Shown piece by piece: positions 38,001 through 46,164 of a stretch of DNA of 64,000 nt. A model generated the notes under the pieces. The model was not told the origin of the DNA and did no database searches. It saw only the letters and a list, made by a program, of their open reading frames with translations. Origin of the DNA: Bordetella parapertussis (GTDB lineage Bacteria > Pseudomonadota > Gammaproteobacteria > Burkholderiales > Casimicrobiaceae). The position numbers and the translations under genes were made by a program. Location of the stretch: contig CALQLA020000007.1 of NCBI GenBank assembly GCA_943331295.2, positions 62,001 to 126,000 of the forward strand, read 5' to 3'. Within the stretch, counting starts at the first letter, position 1. The number at the start of each line of letters is the position of its first letter.

Positions 38001-38224
38001 TTGTCGATGCCGTTCAACTGCGCCTCGATGGGCGCCGCCACGGTGTTGGCGATCACGTCGGCGGTGGCGCCGGGAAAGCGCGCCGAGATCGACACCGACG
38101 GCGGCGCCAGCTCCGGATACTGCTCGATCGGCGCCTCGCGCATCGCGAGCAGCCCGCCCAGCACGAACAGGATCGAGATGACCGACGACAGGACCGGGCG
38201 ATCGATGAAGAAGTGGGTGAACAT
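35057..38224 (-). CDS. RND multidrug efflux pump, HAE1/AcrB family (operon 1)
   Basis: 1055-residue proton-driven inner-membrane exporter. N-terminus MFTHFFIDRPVLSSVISILF and TM4 motif GLVVDDAIVVVE with Asp410/Asp411, the proton-relay pair (D407/D408 in AcrB). Docking/pore domains include FPTGLDYRVALDTS and GGFEFYLQNRGAG. The C-terminus keeps the expected TM10-12 (LVTLVGLSAKNAILICEFA). 15 bases separate it from the adaptor gene upstream. Substrate range unknown; multidrug or solvent export is inferred from family. Confidence 0.95.
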   Translation of the reverse strand: MFTHFFIDRPVLSSVISILFVLGGLLAMREAPIEQYPELAPPSVSISARFPGATADVIANTVAAPIEAQLNGIDNLLYFESTSASSGNVSINVVFKPGSDPDINQVNVQNRVSQATAQLPQTVVQQGVSVAKQSSSIMLVVSIYSPDNRYSSTYIDNYTNLYVLDELKRVPGANRASVFGMPDIAMRVWLQPDRMAQLGITVQEVSAAIQSQNQTFGIGSIGAAPSVPGTQQTFVVTAQGLLTKPEQFENIIVRAAKEGAAIVRLKDIGRVDLDKLDYSVVGKMNGKIATTIGINGQPGANAVATATAVRKRLEELKTQFPTGLDYRVALDTSLFTLNSIDKVLHTFFEAVVLVVLVVFVFLQSLRATIIPILAVPVSIIGTFIGLHFLGFSINMLTMFGLILAIGLVVDDAIVVVEDVEANMTKGLPPLEAAKAAMTQIAGALISIVLVLVAVFLPVAFLGGVTGTLYKQFAITISISMVISGVMALTLSPALAAIILRAHHGEKKGFFRGFERGFAALSRGYVGVVARAIQAWPLSLAVFVGLLAGILFMFRLVPSSFVPEEDQGYFFVAIVAPDTASLDIVTAITERAQRIVSADPGVQDVASVAGFNLLDGSIQSNAGIIFASLKPFEERTRPSLSSFAVLDRLNGQFAGVKDAFVFAINPPSIPGLGAVGGFEFYLQNRGAGDIWVTGQMLNAFLEKARQRPELAGVSTTFRASTQQLFVDLDRNKAEVLGVPVQEVFQTMQAFFGSQVVGQFSQFSRIWWVVLQADASYRMNPSDFDKVFIRSKSGANVPLSALITTRYVASPKLISRFNGFPAVKITGSQAEGYSSGQALAAMEAVAKEVLTNDFSYAWAGQALQERESGSTSSSAFLFGIIVVFLLLAAQFEKWTLPVAVVLTVPVAVFGALVLTWAVGLENDVYFQVGLVTLVGLSAKNAILICEFAIARVRKGMAPREAAIEAAGLRLRAIVMTSLAFGLGCVPLAIATGPGANSLRAIGTGVIGGIVASTLIGIIFAPVFFWILESMSARVARKAPAAAATPPAPAAPPPDGGR

Positions 38225-38239
38225 GGAGGCGCGGCGCCG

Positions 38240-39481
38240 CTATTTCTTCGGCGCGTCGGCGGACTTCGCCGGGGCGGCCGGTGCCGCGGGTTTCGCCGCG
38301 GTGCCCGTTGCCGGCGCCTCGGCGCCGGCGGGGACGACGGTCACCGGCTGTCCGGGCACGGTCTTCATCACGCCTTCGACGACGACGCGGTCGCCGGCGA
38401 CGAGGCCGCCCATGATCACGATATCCGTCTCGCCGTAGTAGTCGCCGACGACGACGGGGCGGATCTCGGCGAAGCCCTTGTCGTTGACGACGTAGACGAG
38501 GTGGCCGTTGCTGCCCTGCTGCACGGCGAGCTGCGGGACGACGATCGCGTTCGGCCGCATCGCGCCCTTCACGATCGCCGTCACGAACATTCCGGGGCGG
38601 AGCTCCGACTTCGGGTTCGGCAGCACCGCCCGCACCAGGAACGAGCCCGTGTCCGAGCTGAACGACGGGTCGGCGAAATTGATCCGGCCGCGGTAGGGGT
38701 AGATGGCCCCGCCCGGAAGCTGCAGCTCGACGGTGAACGCGTTGTCCTTCGGCGTCAGCACCATGCCCTTGCCGGCGGCTTCGGACCACTTGGCCATCTG
38801 GTTCTGCGACACGCTGAAGTTGACCCAGATCGGGTCGACCGCGGCGACGTACGTGAGGTTGGCGCTCTCGGCCGTCGCGTTGACGAACGCGCCCTGGCGC
38901 TGCAGCGAGCGGCTGGCGAGCCCGGTGACCGGCGAGTTGATCGTCGCGTAGCTGAGATTCAGTTCCGCGCTCTCGACCTTGGCCCGCGCCGAGAACACGG
39001 CGGCCTTCGCGGCGTCGAGCTCGCCCCTGGCGCGGTCGAGGTCGGATTGCGGCAGCGCGTCCTGCTCGGCCAGCGGCTTCACGCGCGCGATCGTCGCCTC
39101 CGCGGTGGCGAGCCGCGCCTGCTGCGACTGCAGCTCGCCCTGCGCGGCGTTGAGCTGCGCGACGAAGGGCTTGGGGTCCAGCCGGAACATCGGTTGTCCC
39201 TGCCGGATCAGGTCGCCTTCCTGGTATTCGATCCGGTCGAGGAAGCCCGAGACGCGGGCGACGATGTTCACCTGGCGCGAGGATTCGGTCTGCGCGACGA
39301 AGGTCGGCGTGAACGGAATCGTCGTCGGCGCCACCGTCAGCACGCTGACCTGGGGCGCCTGGCGCGCCGGCGGTGCCGCTTCCTTGACGCAGCCGGCCAG
39401 CGCCGCGGCGACGACGAGCGCGCCGGCGAACGCGACCGCGCGCGGCCGCCGCGCGGCGCGCGGGACGAATCGGTGGCTCAT
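38240..39481 (-). CDS. RND efflux periplasmic adaptor, AcrA/MexA type (operon 1)
   Basis: 413 residues from ATG at 39481. Lipobox AAALAGCVKEA. Classic membrane-fusion architecture: lipoyl half (VNIVARVSGFLDRIEYQEGDLI), alpha hairpin (~100-160), second lipoyl half and beta barrel (ATINSPVTGLASRSLQRQGAFV, DPSFSSDTGSFLVRAVLPNP), ending in a short Ala/Pro/Lys tail. It ends without an extra domain, in contrast with the adaptor of operon 2. First gene of operon 1; the 311-bp upstream gap holds repeats and probably the promoter. Confidence 0.94.
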   Translation of the reverse strand: MSHRFVPRAARRPRAVAFAGALVVAAALAGCVKEAAPPARQAPQVSVLTVAPTTIPFTPTFVAQTESSRQVNIVARVSGFLDRIEYQEGDLIRQGQPMFRLDPKPFVAQLNAAQGELQSQQARLATAEATIARVKPLAEQDALPQSDLDRARGELDAAKAAVFSARAKVESAELNLSYATINSPVTGLASRSLQRQGAFVNATAESANLTYVAAVDPIWVNFSVSQNQMAKWSEAAGKGMVLTPKDNAFTVELQLPGGAIYPYRGRINFADPSFSSDTGSFLVRAVLPNPKSELRPGMFVTAIVKGAMRPNAIVVPQLAVQQGSNGHLVYVVNDKGFAEIRPVVVGDYYGETDIVIMGGLVAGDRVVVEGVMKTVPGQPVTVVPAGAEAPATGTAAKPAAPAAPAKSADAPKK

Positions 39482-39615
39482 CGGGAACCTCGGGATACGG
39501 GGGAGTGGGAGCGGGACATCGGCGCGGGCGATCGTTGCGGTCGGTGGATCGCCGCTTCCCGGCCGGGAGTGCGATATCGCGCCGGAGTGTGCCACGCCGG
39601 CCGACGGAATGTCGA

Positions 39616-39673
39616 GCCGTGCAATACCGGGCCGTGCAATACCGGCCATGCAATACCGGCCATGCGATACCGG
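39616..39673. repeat. Four tandem 14-15 bp repeats
   Basis: Units GCCGTGCAATACCGG (39616-39630 and 39631-39645), CCATGCAATACCGG and CCATGCGATACCGG follow head to tail immediately before a REP pair. They lie in the 311-bp gap between the two efflux operons. No known regulatory identity. Confidence 0.8.
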
Positions 39674-39675
39674 CC

Positions 39676-39763
39676 GTGGCCCGGGTTGAGCGCGAGCGAA
39701 ACCCGGGGGAAGGCGCAATGGGGCACGACCCACCCGGATTTCGCGTCGCTCAACCCGGGCTAC
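39676..39763. repeat. Pair of inverted GTAG-type REP palindromes between efflux operons
   Basis: First unit starts GTGGCCCGGGTTGAGCG (GTGG in place of GTAG) and closes with GCGAGCGAAACCCGG; the inverted second unit is CCCGGATTTCGCGTCGC then TCAACCCGGGCTAC. Layout is as in the 11189-11277 pair, with a ~25-base spacer. Confidence 0.82.
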
Positions 39764-39792
39764 GACCCAGCGGGGGCCGCGGGATATCCCCC

Positions 39793-41253
39793 TCAGAACA
39801 CGGGTTGTTTGTCGAGCAGCGACTCCGGGGTCACCGCGGTGCCGCCGGACGTCATCGCATCCGCCTTCGCGATCCAACCCCCGCCCATCGCCCTGTAGAC
39901 CGTCGCCGCCGACGCGAACAGCGAGGCGCGTACCGACGCATAGGTGAGCTCGGCCGGGAACAGCGCCTGCTCCGCCTGCAGCACGGTGGAGTAGGGCGCG
40001 TAGCCGGCGTCGTACTGCAGCTTGGCGAGCCGCGCGTAGTCGCGCAGCGCGTCGACGAGGCGTCCCTGCGCCGACAGCTGCTCGTGCAGGTTGCGGTTGG
40101 CGACCAGCGCGTTGTCGACGTCGGCGAACGCGTTCTGGATCGCCAGCCGGTAGCTGTAGAGCGCCGCCTGCTGCGCGCCCTCGGCCTGCGCGACCTGGCC
40201 GCTGACGGCGCCGAACGTGAAGATCGGGCCGGTGAACTGACCGGCATAGTTCCAGACCCGCGCCGGCCCCGTGAACAGCTTCGACAGGTCCGAGCTCGCG
40301 CTGCCGTACATGCCGGTGAGCGAAATCGTCGGGAAGTAGAGCGCCTTCGCCGCGCCGATCTGCGCGTTGGCGGCGACCAGCGTCTCCTCCGCCTGCAGCA
40401 GATCGGGCCGGCGCTCGAGCAGCGACGACGGCACCCCCGAGGGGATGGCGGGCAGCGCGAACTGGTCGATCGACTTCCCGCGCGCGATCGCGCCGGGATT
40501 CCTGCCGACCAGCACGGCGAGCACGTTCTGCGTCTGCGCGATCTGCGTCTCGAGCACCGGGATCTGCGCCGCCGCGGTCTCGTACTGCGACTGCGCCTGC
40601 GCGACGTTCATCTGCGAGATCTGGCCGTACTTGAATTGCAGCTCGAACAGCCGCACCGACTCGGCATAGGTGGCGAGGGTGCGCCGTGCAATGACGAGCT
40701 GCTCGTCGTAGCCGCGCAGGTTGATGTAGCTGGTCGCCACGGTCGCGACCAGCGTCAGGATCACGCCGCGCCGCGCCTCGTCGGTGGCGAGCACGTTGGC
40801 GCGCGCCGACTCGGACAGCCGCTGCACGCGGCCCCACAGGTCGATCTCCCAGCTCGCCGACAGCGCCGCCTGGTAGGCGGTCTGCGGGTTCGGCACCAGC
40901 GCGTTGACGCGCGCCGAGCCCGACTCGGGCGAGCGCTCGCGCTGCCCGCTGCCGCCGTAGCCCACCTGCGGGAAGAGGCCGGACCGCGTCTGCGTGAAGA
41001 TGCCGGCCGCCTGCTCGAGGTTGGCGTAGGCGACCCTCACGTTCAGGTTGTTCGCCAGCGCCTCGACGATCAGCGCGTCGAGAACCGGGTCCTGGAACTG
41101 CTTCCACCAGTCGGTGTTCGCGGTCTCGGCGGCGTCGCGCGGCAGGTACTGGAACGCCGCCGGCGCGTCGACCGCCGGACGCCGGTAGTCGGGGCCGAGC
41201 GTGCAGCCGGCGACGAGCGCCGCGACGATCGCGCAGGCGACGGGGGCGCGCAC
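39793..41253 (-). CDS. RND efflux outer-membrane channel, OprM/NodT family (operon 2)
   Basis: 486 residues from GTG at 41253, chosen because GGGAGGG lies nine bases upstream and the codons then read directly into a lipoprotein signal (AIVAALVAGCTLGPDY). A longer frame to 41328 would add an Arg/Pro stretch overlapping the pump gene. Channel motifs: SASWEIDLWGRVQRLSESA, SLLERRPDLLQAEETLVAANAQIGAAKA and VYRAMGGGWIAKAD. One base separates it from the acrB-like stop. Closest relative in the window is the operon 1 channel. Confidence 0.94.
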   Translation of the reverse strand: MRAPVACAIVAALVAGCTLGPDYRRPAVDAPAAFQYLPRDAAETANTDWWKQFQDPVLDALIVEALANNLNVRVAYANLEQAAGIFTQTRSGLFPQVGYGGSGQRERSPESGSARVNALVPNPQTAYQAALSASWEIDLWGRVQRLSESARANVLATDEARRGVILTLVATVATSYINLRGYDEQLVIARRTLATYAESVRLFELQFKYGQISQMNVAQAQSQYETAAAQIPVLETQIAQTQNVLAVLVGRNPGAIARGKSIDQFALPAIPSGVPSSLLERRPDLLQAEETLVAANAQIGAAKALYFPTISLTGMYGSASSDLSKLFTGPARVWNYAGQFTGPIFTFGAVSGQVAQAEGAQQAALYSYRLAIQNAFADVDNALVANRNLHEQLSAQGRLVDALRDYARLAKLQYDAGYAPYSTVLQAEQALFPAELTYASVRASLFASAATVYRAMGGGWIAKADAMTSGGTAVTPESLLDKQPVF

Positions 41254-41254
41254 G

Positions 41255-44200
41255 TCAGGCGCCCTCCCTCGGGGCCGCCGGTGCGGCCGGCGCCGGCGGG
41301 ATGTCCGCGGCGGGCTCGCCGGAGGCATCCGCCGGCGGCGGCGCGGCGGGCGGTGCGATCGCGGGGGCGTCCTTCTTCCGGTCCGCCCAGCGGTCGAAGA
41401 TGTAGAACAGCAGCGGCACGTACAACATCGCGAGCGTCGTCTCGCCGATCATGCCGCCGATGATGCCGGTGCCGATCGAATGCCGCGCGTTGGCGCCGGC
41501 GCCAACCGCGAACGCCAGCGGCAGGCAGCCCGCCGCGAACGCGAGCGACGTCATGATGATCGGCCGCAGCCGCTGCTCGCCGGCCAGCACGGTCGCTTCC
41601 ATGATCGTCTTGCCCTGCCGGCGAAAATCGACCGCGGCCGACACCCGCAGCACCGCGTTCTTCGCGCCGAGCCCGATCAGCACCAGCAGGCCGATCTGGA
41701 AGTACACGTCGTTCTGGAGCCCGCGCAGGTGGTTGGTGATCAGCGCACCCAGGATTCCGAACGGCACCGCGGACATCACCGCGCCGGGCAGCGTCCACGA
41801 CTCGTACTGGGCGGCGAGCACCAGGAAGACGATGAGGAGCCCGAACACGAACGCGATCGCCGACGTGCCGCCGGATTTCTTCTCCTCGAAGGCGAGGCCG
41901 GACCAGGCGAACGTGTAGCCCGGCGGCAGCGTTTCCCTCGCCACCGCCTCCATCGCCGCGATGGCGTCGCCCGAGCTGTACGCGGCCGCGGCGCTGCCGT
42001 TGATCTTGGCGGCCGGGAAGCCGTTGAAATGGGGCAGCAGGTCGGGGCCGGAGATCCACTCGGTGGACACGACCGCCGTCAGCGGCACCATCTGGCCGGT
42101 CTGCGAGCGCGTGTAGAGGCGGGTGAGGTCGCCGGGCGCCTGCCGGTACGGCGCGTCGGACTGGATGATCACCCACCAGACGCGGCTGAACTGGCTGAAC
42201 TGGCTCGTCGCGATCGACCCGAACTGCGCCTGGATCGCGCTGTAGACGTCCTGCACGGGAACGCCCAGCAGCATCGCCTTCTCGCGGTCGACGTTGGCGC
42301 GCAGCTGCTGCGTGTTGCCGCGGTAGGTCGACACGAGGCCGGTGAGCTCCGGCTGCTCCTTCGCCTTCTTCAGGAACGCCTGCAGCACCTCGTCGAGCGC
42401 CTTGGGGTCGCCGCTGCCCTTGTCCTGGATCCAGAACTCGAAGCCGCCGGTGGTCCCGATGCCGGGGATCGGCGGCGGCGCGATCGGAATCGCGACGCCC
42501 TCGTCGATCAGCTGCGCCTCCTTGAACATCCCGGTGAGGATCGCGCGCGGGTTCTGCGCCTTCGTGCTGTCGATCGACGCGTAGCGCTCGTCGAACGGCT
42601 TCAGCGTGACGAAGAACGTGCCGGCGTTGGTCTTGAAGCCGGAGTCGAGCAGGCTGTAGCCGGTGATCATCGAGCGGTTCTCGACGCCGGGGAGCTTCGC
42701 GAAGATCGCGTCGACCTTGTTGGCGACGGACTGCACCCGCTCGAGGCTCGCGGCCTCCGGCATGATGATCGCCGTCATCACGTAGCCCTGGTCCTCGTTC
42801 GGCACGAAGCTCGTCGGCAGGATCGCGAACAGGTGGTAGATCGACCAGAGGAAGAACGCCAGCAGCGCGAGCGCCACGAACATCCGGCGGATGACGAACT
42901 CGACCGCGTGCCCGAAGCCGCGGGTCACGGCGTCGACCTGCCGGTTGAACCACGCGAAGAACCCGCGCTGCGCCGGCGGAGTGTGCTTCAGCATCGTCGC
43001 GCACATCGCGGGTGTGAGCGTCAGGGCGATGAAGCCGGACACCGAGACCGAGATCACGATCGTGATCGCGAACTGCTTGTAGAGCTGGCCCGTGGTGCCC
43101 GGCAGGAACGCCGCCGGGATGAACACCGAGCACATCACCAGCACCACCGCGACCAGCGAGCTCGCGATCTCGTCCATCGAGCGGATCGTCGCCTCCCGGG
43201 GCGACAGGTGGTGCTGCGCCATGTTGCGCTCGACGTTCTCGACGACGACGATCGCGTCGTCGACCACCATGCCGATCGCGAGCACCAGCCCGAACAGCGT
43301 CAGCAGGTTGATCGAGAAGCCCAGCGCCAGCATGCCGGCGAACGTGGTGACGAGCGCGACCACGATGGCCACCGTGCAGATCAGCGTGGTGCGGATGCTC
43401 TGCAGGAAAAGGAAGACGATCAGCACGACCAGGACGACCGCCTCGAACAGCGTCTTGATCACCTCCTTGATCGACAGCCGGACGAAGTCGTTGGTGTCGA
43501 GCGAGATCGTGTATTCCATGCCCGCGGGGAACTGCGCCTTCATGTCCTCCAGCGTCTTCTTGACCGCGCTGCTCACCACGAGCCCGTTCGCGCCCGGCTG
43601 CTGGTAGACGGCGATCAGCGTCGTGGGGGCGCCGTTGAACCGCGACTCGACGATGTACTGCCGCAGCCCCACGGCCACGCGGGCGACGTCGCCCAGGCGC
43701 ACGATGGCGCTGCCGTCCTGGCTGGCCCGCAGGATGATCTTCTCGTACTCGCGCGGGTCGCTGAACTGGCCCTGGGTGATCACCGGGAACGTGAGCTCGA
43801 CCGGCGAGCTGCCGTACGGCTGCTGGCCGATCTGGCCGGCGCCGAACAGCTGGTTCTGCTGGTTGACCGCGTTGGCGATGTCGGACGTGGTGATCTGCAG
43901 CGACGCCATCCGGTCGGGATTCATCCAGATCCGCATCGCCTGGTCGGCCACGCCCATCACCTGCGCCTGGCCCGCGCCGTTGACGCGCTTCAGCGCGTCG
44001 AGCACGTAGACGTTCGCGTAGTTGGCGACGTAGTCGGCCGTGTAGCGGTTGTCCTTCGCGTACACGGCGATGAGCATCATGATCGACGACGACTTCTTCT
44101 GCACCGACACGCCCTGCTGCGTCACCGCGCTCGGCAGCTGCGGCAGCGCGAGGTTGACCCGGTTCTGCACCTGCACCTGCGCGATGTCGGGATCGGTGTC

Positions 44201-44491
44201 GAGCGAGAAGTACACGGTGAGCGTCATCTGCCCGTTCGACGAGCTCGCCGACGACATGTACAGCATGTTGTCGATGCCGTTGATCTGGGCCTCGATCGGC
44301 GCCGCCACCGATTCGGCGATGGTCGTCGAGTCGGCGCCGGGGTAGCTCGTCGACACGGTCACCTGCACCGGCGTGATCGTCGGGTACTGCTGCACGGGCA
44401 GCACCATCATCGTCACGGCGCCGGCCAGCGTCAGGAGGATTGCGACGACCGCCGCGAAGATCGGTCGCTCGATGAAGAAGCGCGAGAACAT
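41255..44491 (-). CDS. RND multidrug efflux pump, HAE1/AcrB family (operon 2)
   Basis: 1078 residues. N-terminus MFSRFFIERPIFAAVVAILL; proton-relay Asp411/Asp412 in GMVVDDAIVVVENVERNM; further AcrB features are LDTNDFVRLSIKEV, FAILPTSFVPNEDQGYVM and GGFEFWIQDKGSGD. It is closer to E. coli AcrB/MexB in several stretches (for example the PNEDQGYVM loop) than the operon 1 pump. A Pro/Ala-rich C-terminal tail follows TM12. Twelve bases separate it from the adaptor gene. Confidence 0.95.
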   Translation of the reverse strand: MFSRFFIERPIFAAVVAILLTLAGAVTMMVLPVQQYPTITPVQVTVSTSYPGADSTTIAESVAAPIEAQINGIDNMLYMSSASSSNGQMTLTVYFSLDTDPDIAQVQVQNRVNLALPQLPSAVTQQGVSVQKKSSSIMMLIAVYAKDNRYTADYVANYANVYVLDALKRVNGAGQAQVMGVADQAMRIWMNPDRMASLQITTSDIANAVNQQNQLFGAGQIGQQPYGSSPVELTFPVITQGQFSDPREYEKIILRASQDGSAIVRLGDVARVAVGLRQYIVESRFNGAPTTLIAVYQQPGANGLVVSSAVKKTLEDMKAQFPAGMEYTISLDTNDFVRLSIKEVIKTLFEAVVLVVLIVFLFLQSIRTTLICTVAIVVALVTTFAGMLALGFSINLLTLFGLVLAIGMVVDDAIVVVENVERNMAQHHLSPREATIRSMDEIASSLVAVVLVMCSVFIPAAFLPGTTGQLYKQFAITIVISVSVSGFIALTLTPAMCATMLKHTPPAQRGFFAWFNRQVDAVTRGFGHAVEFVIRRMFVALALLAFFLWSIYHLFAILPTSFVPNEDQGYVMTAIIMPEAASLERVQSVANKVDAIFAKLPGVENRSMITGYSLLDSGFKTNAGTFFVTLKPFDERYASIDSTKAQNPRAILTGMFKEAQLIDEGVAIPIAPPPIPGIGTTGGFEFWIQDKGSGDPKALDEVLQAFLKKAKEQPELTGLVSTYRGNTQQLRANVDREKAMLLGVPVQDVYSAIQAQFGSIATSQFSQFSRVWWVIIQSDAPYRQAPGDLTRLYTRSQTGQMVPLTAVVSTEWISGPDLLPHFNGFPAAKINGSAAAAYSSGDAIAAMEAVARETLPPGYTFAWSGLAFEEKKSGGTSAIAFVFGLLIVFLVLAAQYESWTLPGAVMSAVPFGILGALITNHLRGLQNDVYFQIGLLVLIGLGAKNAVLRVSAAVDFRRQGKTIMEATVLAGEQRLRPIIMTSLAFAAGCLPLAFAVGAGANARHSIGTGIIGGMIGETTLAMLYVPLLFYIFDRWADRKKDAPAIAPPAAPPPADASGEPAADIPPAPAAPAAPREGA

Positions 44492-44503
44492 GGGCGGGGG
44501 GCG

Positions 44504-46036
44504 CTAGATGCCGCTGGCGATGTCGACGCGCCGCGCGGCGTCGCCGGCGCCGGCGCTGGCGGGCGGGCGCAGGCGCACCCGGTCCGCGGGCAGGCCCGCG
44601 GCCAGCAGCGCGTCGCGCACGGCGGTCGCGCGCTGCTGCGCGAGCGCGGCGCCGTCCGCCGCGGGTCCGTCGGGGTAGCCCGTGACGTAGACGAACGACG
44701 GGCGCGGCAGCAGCGACGCCGCGGCCTTGCGCACCGCCGCCGCCGCCTGTGCGTCGAGCGCCGCGCTGCCGGCGGCGAAGCGCACCGTCGCTTCGGGCGT
44801 CAGCACGATGTCGGCCGGCGCCTTGGCCGCCGTCCCGGCCGCGGCGCCCGCGGTGCCTGCGGTGCGCGAAGCGGCCGCCGCGACGAACGGGCGGGTCCTG
44901 ACCGTCGCGCCGGGCACGAGCCGCAGCGCGCCGTCGACGACGATCGTCTCGCTCGCGGCGAGCCCCTGCGCGACGAACCAGGATTCCTGGTACCACTCGC
45001 CCAGCGCGACGGGACGCTGCTCGACCTGGTTGTCCTTGTTGACGACCCAGACGAAGTGACCCTTGCCGCCCAGCTGCACGGCCCGCTGCGGAACGAGGAT
45101 CGCGCCCGGGCGCACCGCGCCGGTGAGGCGCGCGCGCACGTACTGGTTGGGCCGCAGCACGCCGTCGGGGTTATTCACCGACGCGCGGATCAGGAAGGTG
45201 CCCGTCTGCGGGTTGTACGACGGGTCGGCGAACGTGATGACGCCCCGGTTGGGGAACACGGAGCCGTCGGGCAGCTCGATCGCGACCTCGAACCGGCGCC
45301 CGGGCGGCAGCCGCAGCACGCCGCGGTCCACCTCGTCGCGGATCCGCTGCATCTCGTTTTCCGAGACGCTGAAGTTGACCCACATCGGCGTCAGCACCGA
45401 CACCGTCGTCAGCTGGCTGTTGGTCGCGTTGACGTAGGTGCCATCGGGGACGACGGCGAAGCTCGTCACCCCCGTCACCGGCGACGTGATCGTCGTATAG
45501 GACAGGTTGAGCTTCGCTTCCTCGAGCTGCGCCTTCGCCTGCTCCACCGCGGCCGCCGACTGCTCGTACTGGCCCGTCGCGTCGTCCAGGTCCTTCTGCG
45601 ACAGCGCGTTCTGCGCGGTGAGCGGCCGGGTGCGCGCGAGGTTCTGCGCCGCGACCTGCAGCGCCGCCTGGTTCCTCTGCACCGCGGCGGCCTGCGCGTC
45701 GACCTGCGTCTGGAACGGCTTCTGGTCCATCTGGAACAGCACCTGCCCGGCCTTGACGACGGAGCCCTCGGTGTAGACGCGCTTGTCGAGGAACGCGGAG
45801 ACGCGGGCCTGGATGTTGACGGCCTGCGAGCTCTGGGTCTGCGCCACGTAGACGGGCGCCACCGGCATGTCCTTCGGCACGATCGTCAGCACCGACACCT
45901 CGGCGGGCGGCCGCGCGGTGTCCTTGGGCGCGTCCTTGCCGCAGCCGGCGAGGGCGAGCGCAAGGGCGCAGGCGGCGAGCGCGGCGACGTGCCGGCGGGG
46001 GCGCGGCCCGGGGGGGGTGGCAGGCATTGGAATCAT
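44504..46036 (-). CDS. RND efflux adaptor fused to a C-terminal OmpA-like domain (operon 2)
   Basis: 510 residues from ATG at 46036 (ATG at 46027 also possible; neither has a clear ribosome site). Residues ~1-385 are a normal AcrA-type adaptor: lipobox LALAGCGKD, lipoyl VNIQARVSAFLDKRVYTEG, hairpin, ITSPVTGVTSFAVVPDG and DPSYNPQTGTFLIRASVNNP. An Ala/Thr linker follows, then ~103 residues that look like an OmpA/MotB domain: VRFAAGSAALDAQ, VYVTGYPDG, LAQQRATAVRDALLAAGLPADRV and AARRVDIA. The usual TGHTD is TGYPD and the Asn of N-x-x-LS is Ala, so peptidoglycan binding may be altered. Such a fusion is not part of standard AcrA proteins. Confidence 0.9.
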   Translation of the reverse strand: MIPMPATPPGPRPRRHVAALAACALALALAGCGKDAPKDTARPPAEVSVLTIVPKDMPVAPVYVAQTQSSQAVNIQARVSAFLDKRVYTEGSVVKAGQVLFQMDQKPFQTQVDAQAAAVQRNQAALQVAAQNLARTRPLTAQNALSQKDLDDATGQYEQSAAAVEQAKAQLEEAKLNLSYTTITSPVTGVTSFAVVPDGTYVNATNSQLTTVSVLTPMWVNFSVSENEMQRIRDEVDRGVLRLPPGRRFEVAIELPDGSVFPNRGVITFADPSYNPQTGTFLIRASVNNPDGVLRPNQYVRARLTGAVRPGAILVPQRAVQLGGKGHFVWVVNKDNQVEQRPVALGEWYQESWFVAQGLAASETIVVDGALRLVPGATVRTRPFVAAAASRTAGTAGAAAGTAAKAPADIVLTPEATVRFAAGSAALDAQAAAAVRKAAASLLPRPSFVYVTGYPDGPAADGAALAQQRATAVRDALLAAGLPADRVRLRPPASAGAGDAARRVDIASGI

Positions 46037-46097
46037 GGCAGTGGAGCCGGAGGCACGGGAGCGCAACCCTACCATCCCTGTCTCCCGGTGGGTACCC

Positions 46098-46118
46098 GTG
46101 TTACTGACACTGTGACAC
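46098..46118. promoter_or_regulatory. Imperfect inverted repeat upstream of efflux operon 2
   Basis: GTGTTAC - TGACACT - GTGACAC: seven-base arms with one mismatch around seven bases, 62 bases upstream of the adaptor start. The layout suits a TetR-type operator, but no regulator gene is adjacent to either efflux operon, so any repressor is encoded elsewhere. Confidence 0.35.
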
Positions 46119-46164
46119 TGGCGGCCCCCCCCGGTCGGAGAGGGGCGCCATCCCGCGCCGGGCG

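Noticed and set aside
35045-39898. Very long open frame on the plus strand opposite the efflux operon
   Set aside because: Antisense to well-supported RND genes; the product is Arg/Asp/His-rich low-complexity sequence typical of shadow frames in GC-rich DNA. The same holds for long frames at 41201-46720, 49723-52092, 22035-24344 and 57-60 kb.
41254-41328. N-terminal extension of the operon 2 outer-membrane channel
   Set aside because: It would overlap the pump gene and hide the lipoprotein signal; GTG at 41253 with GGGAGGG upstream fits better.
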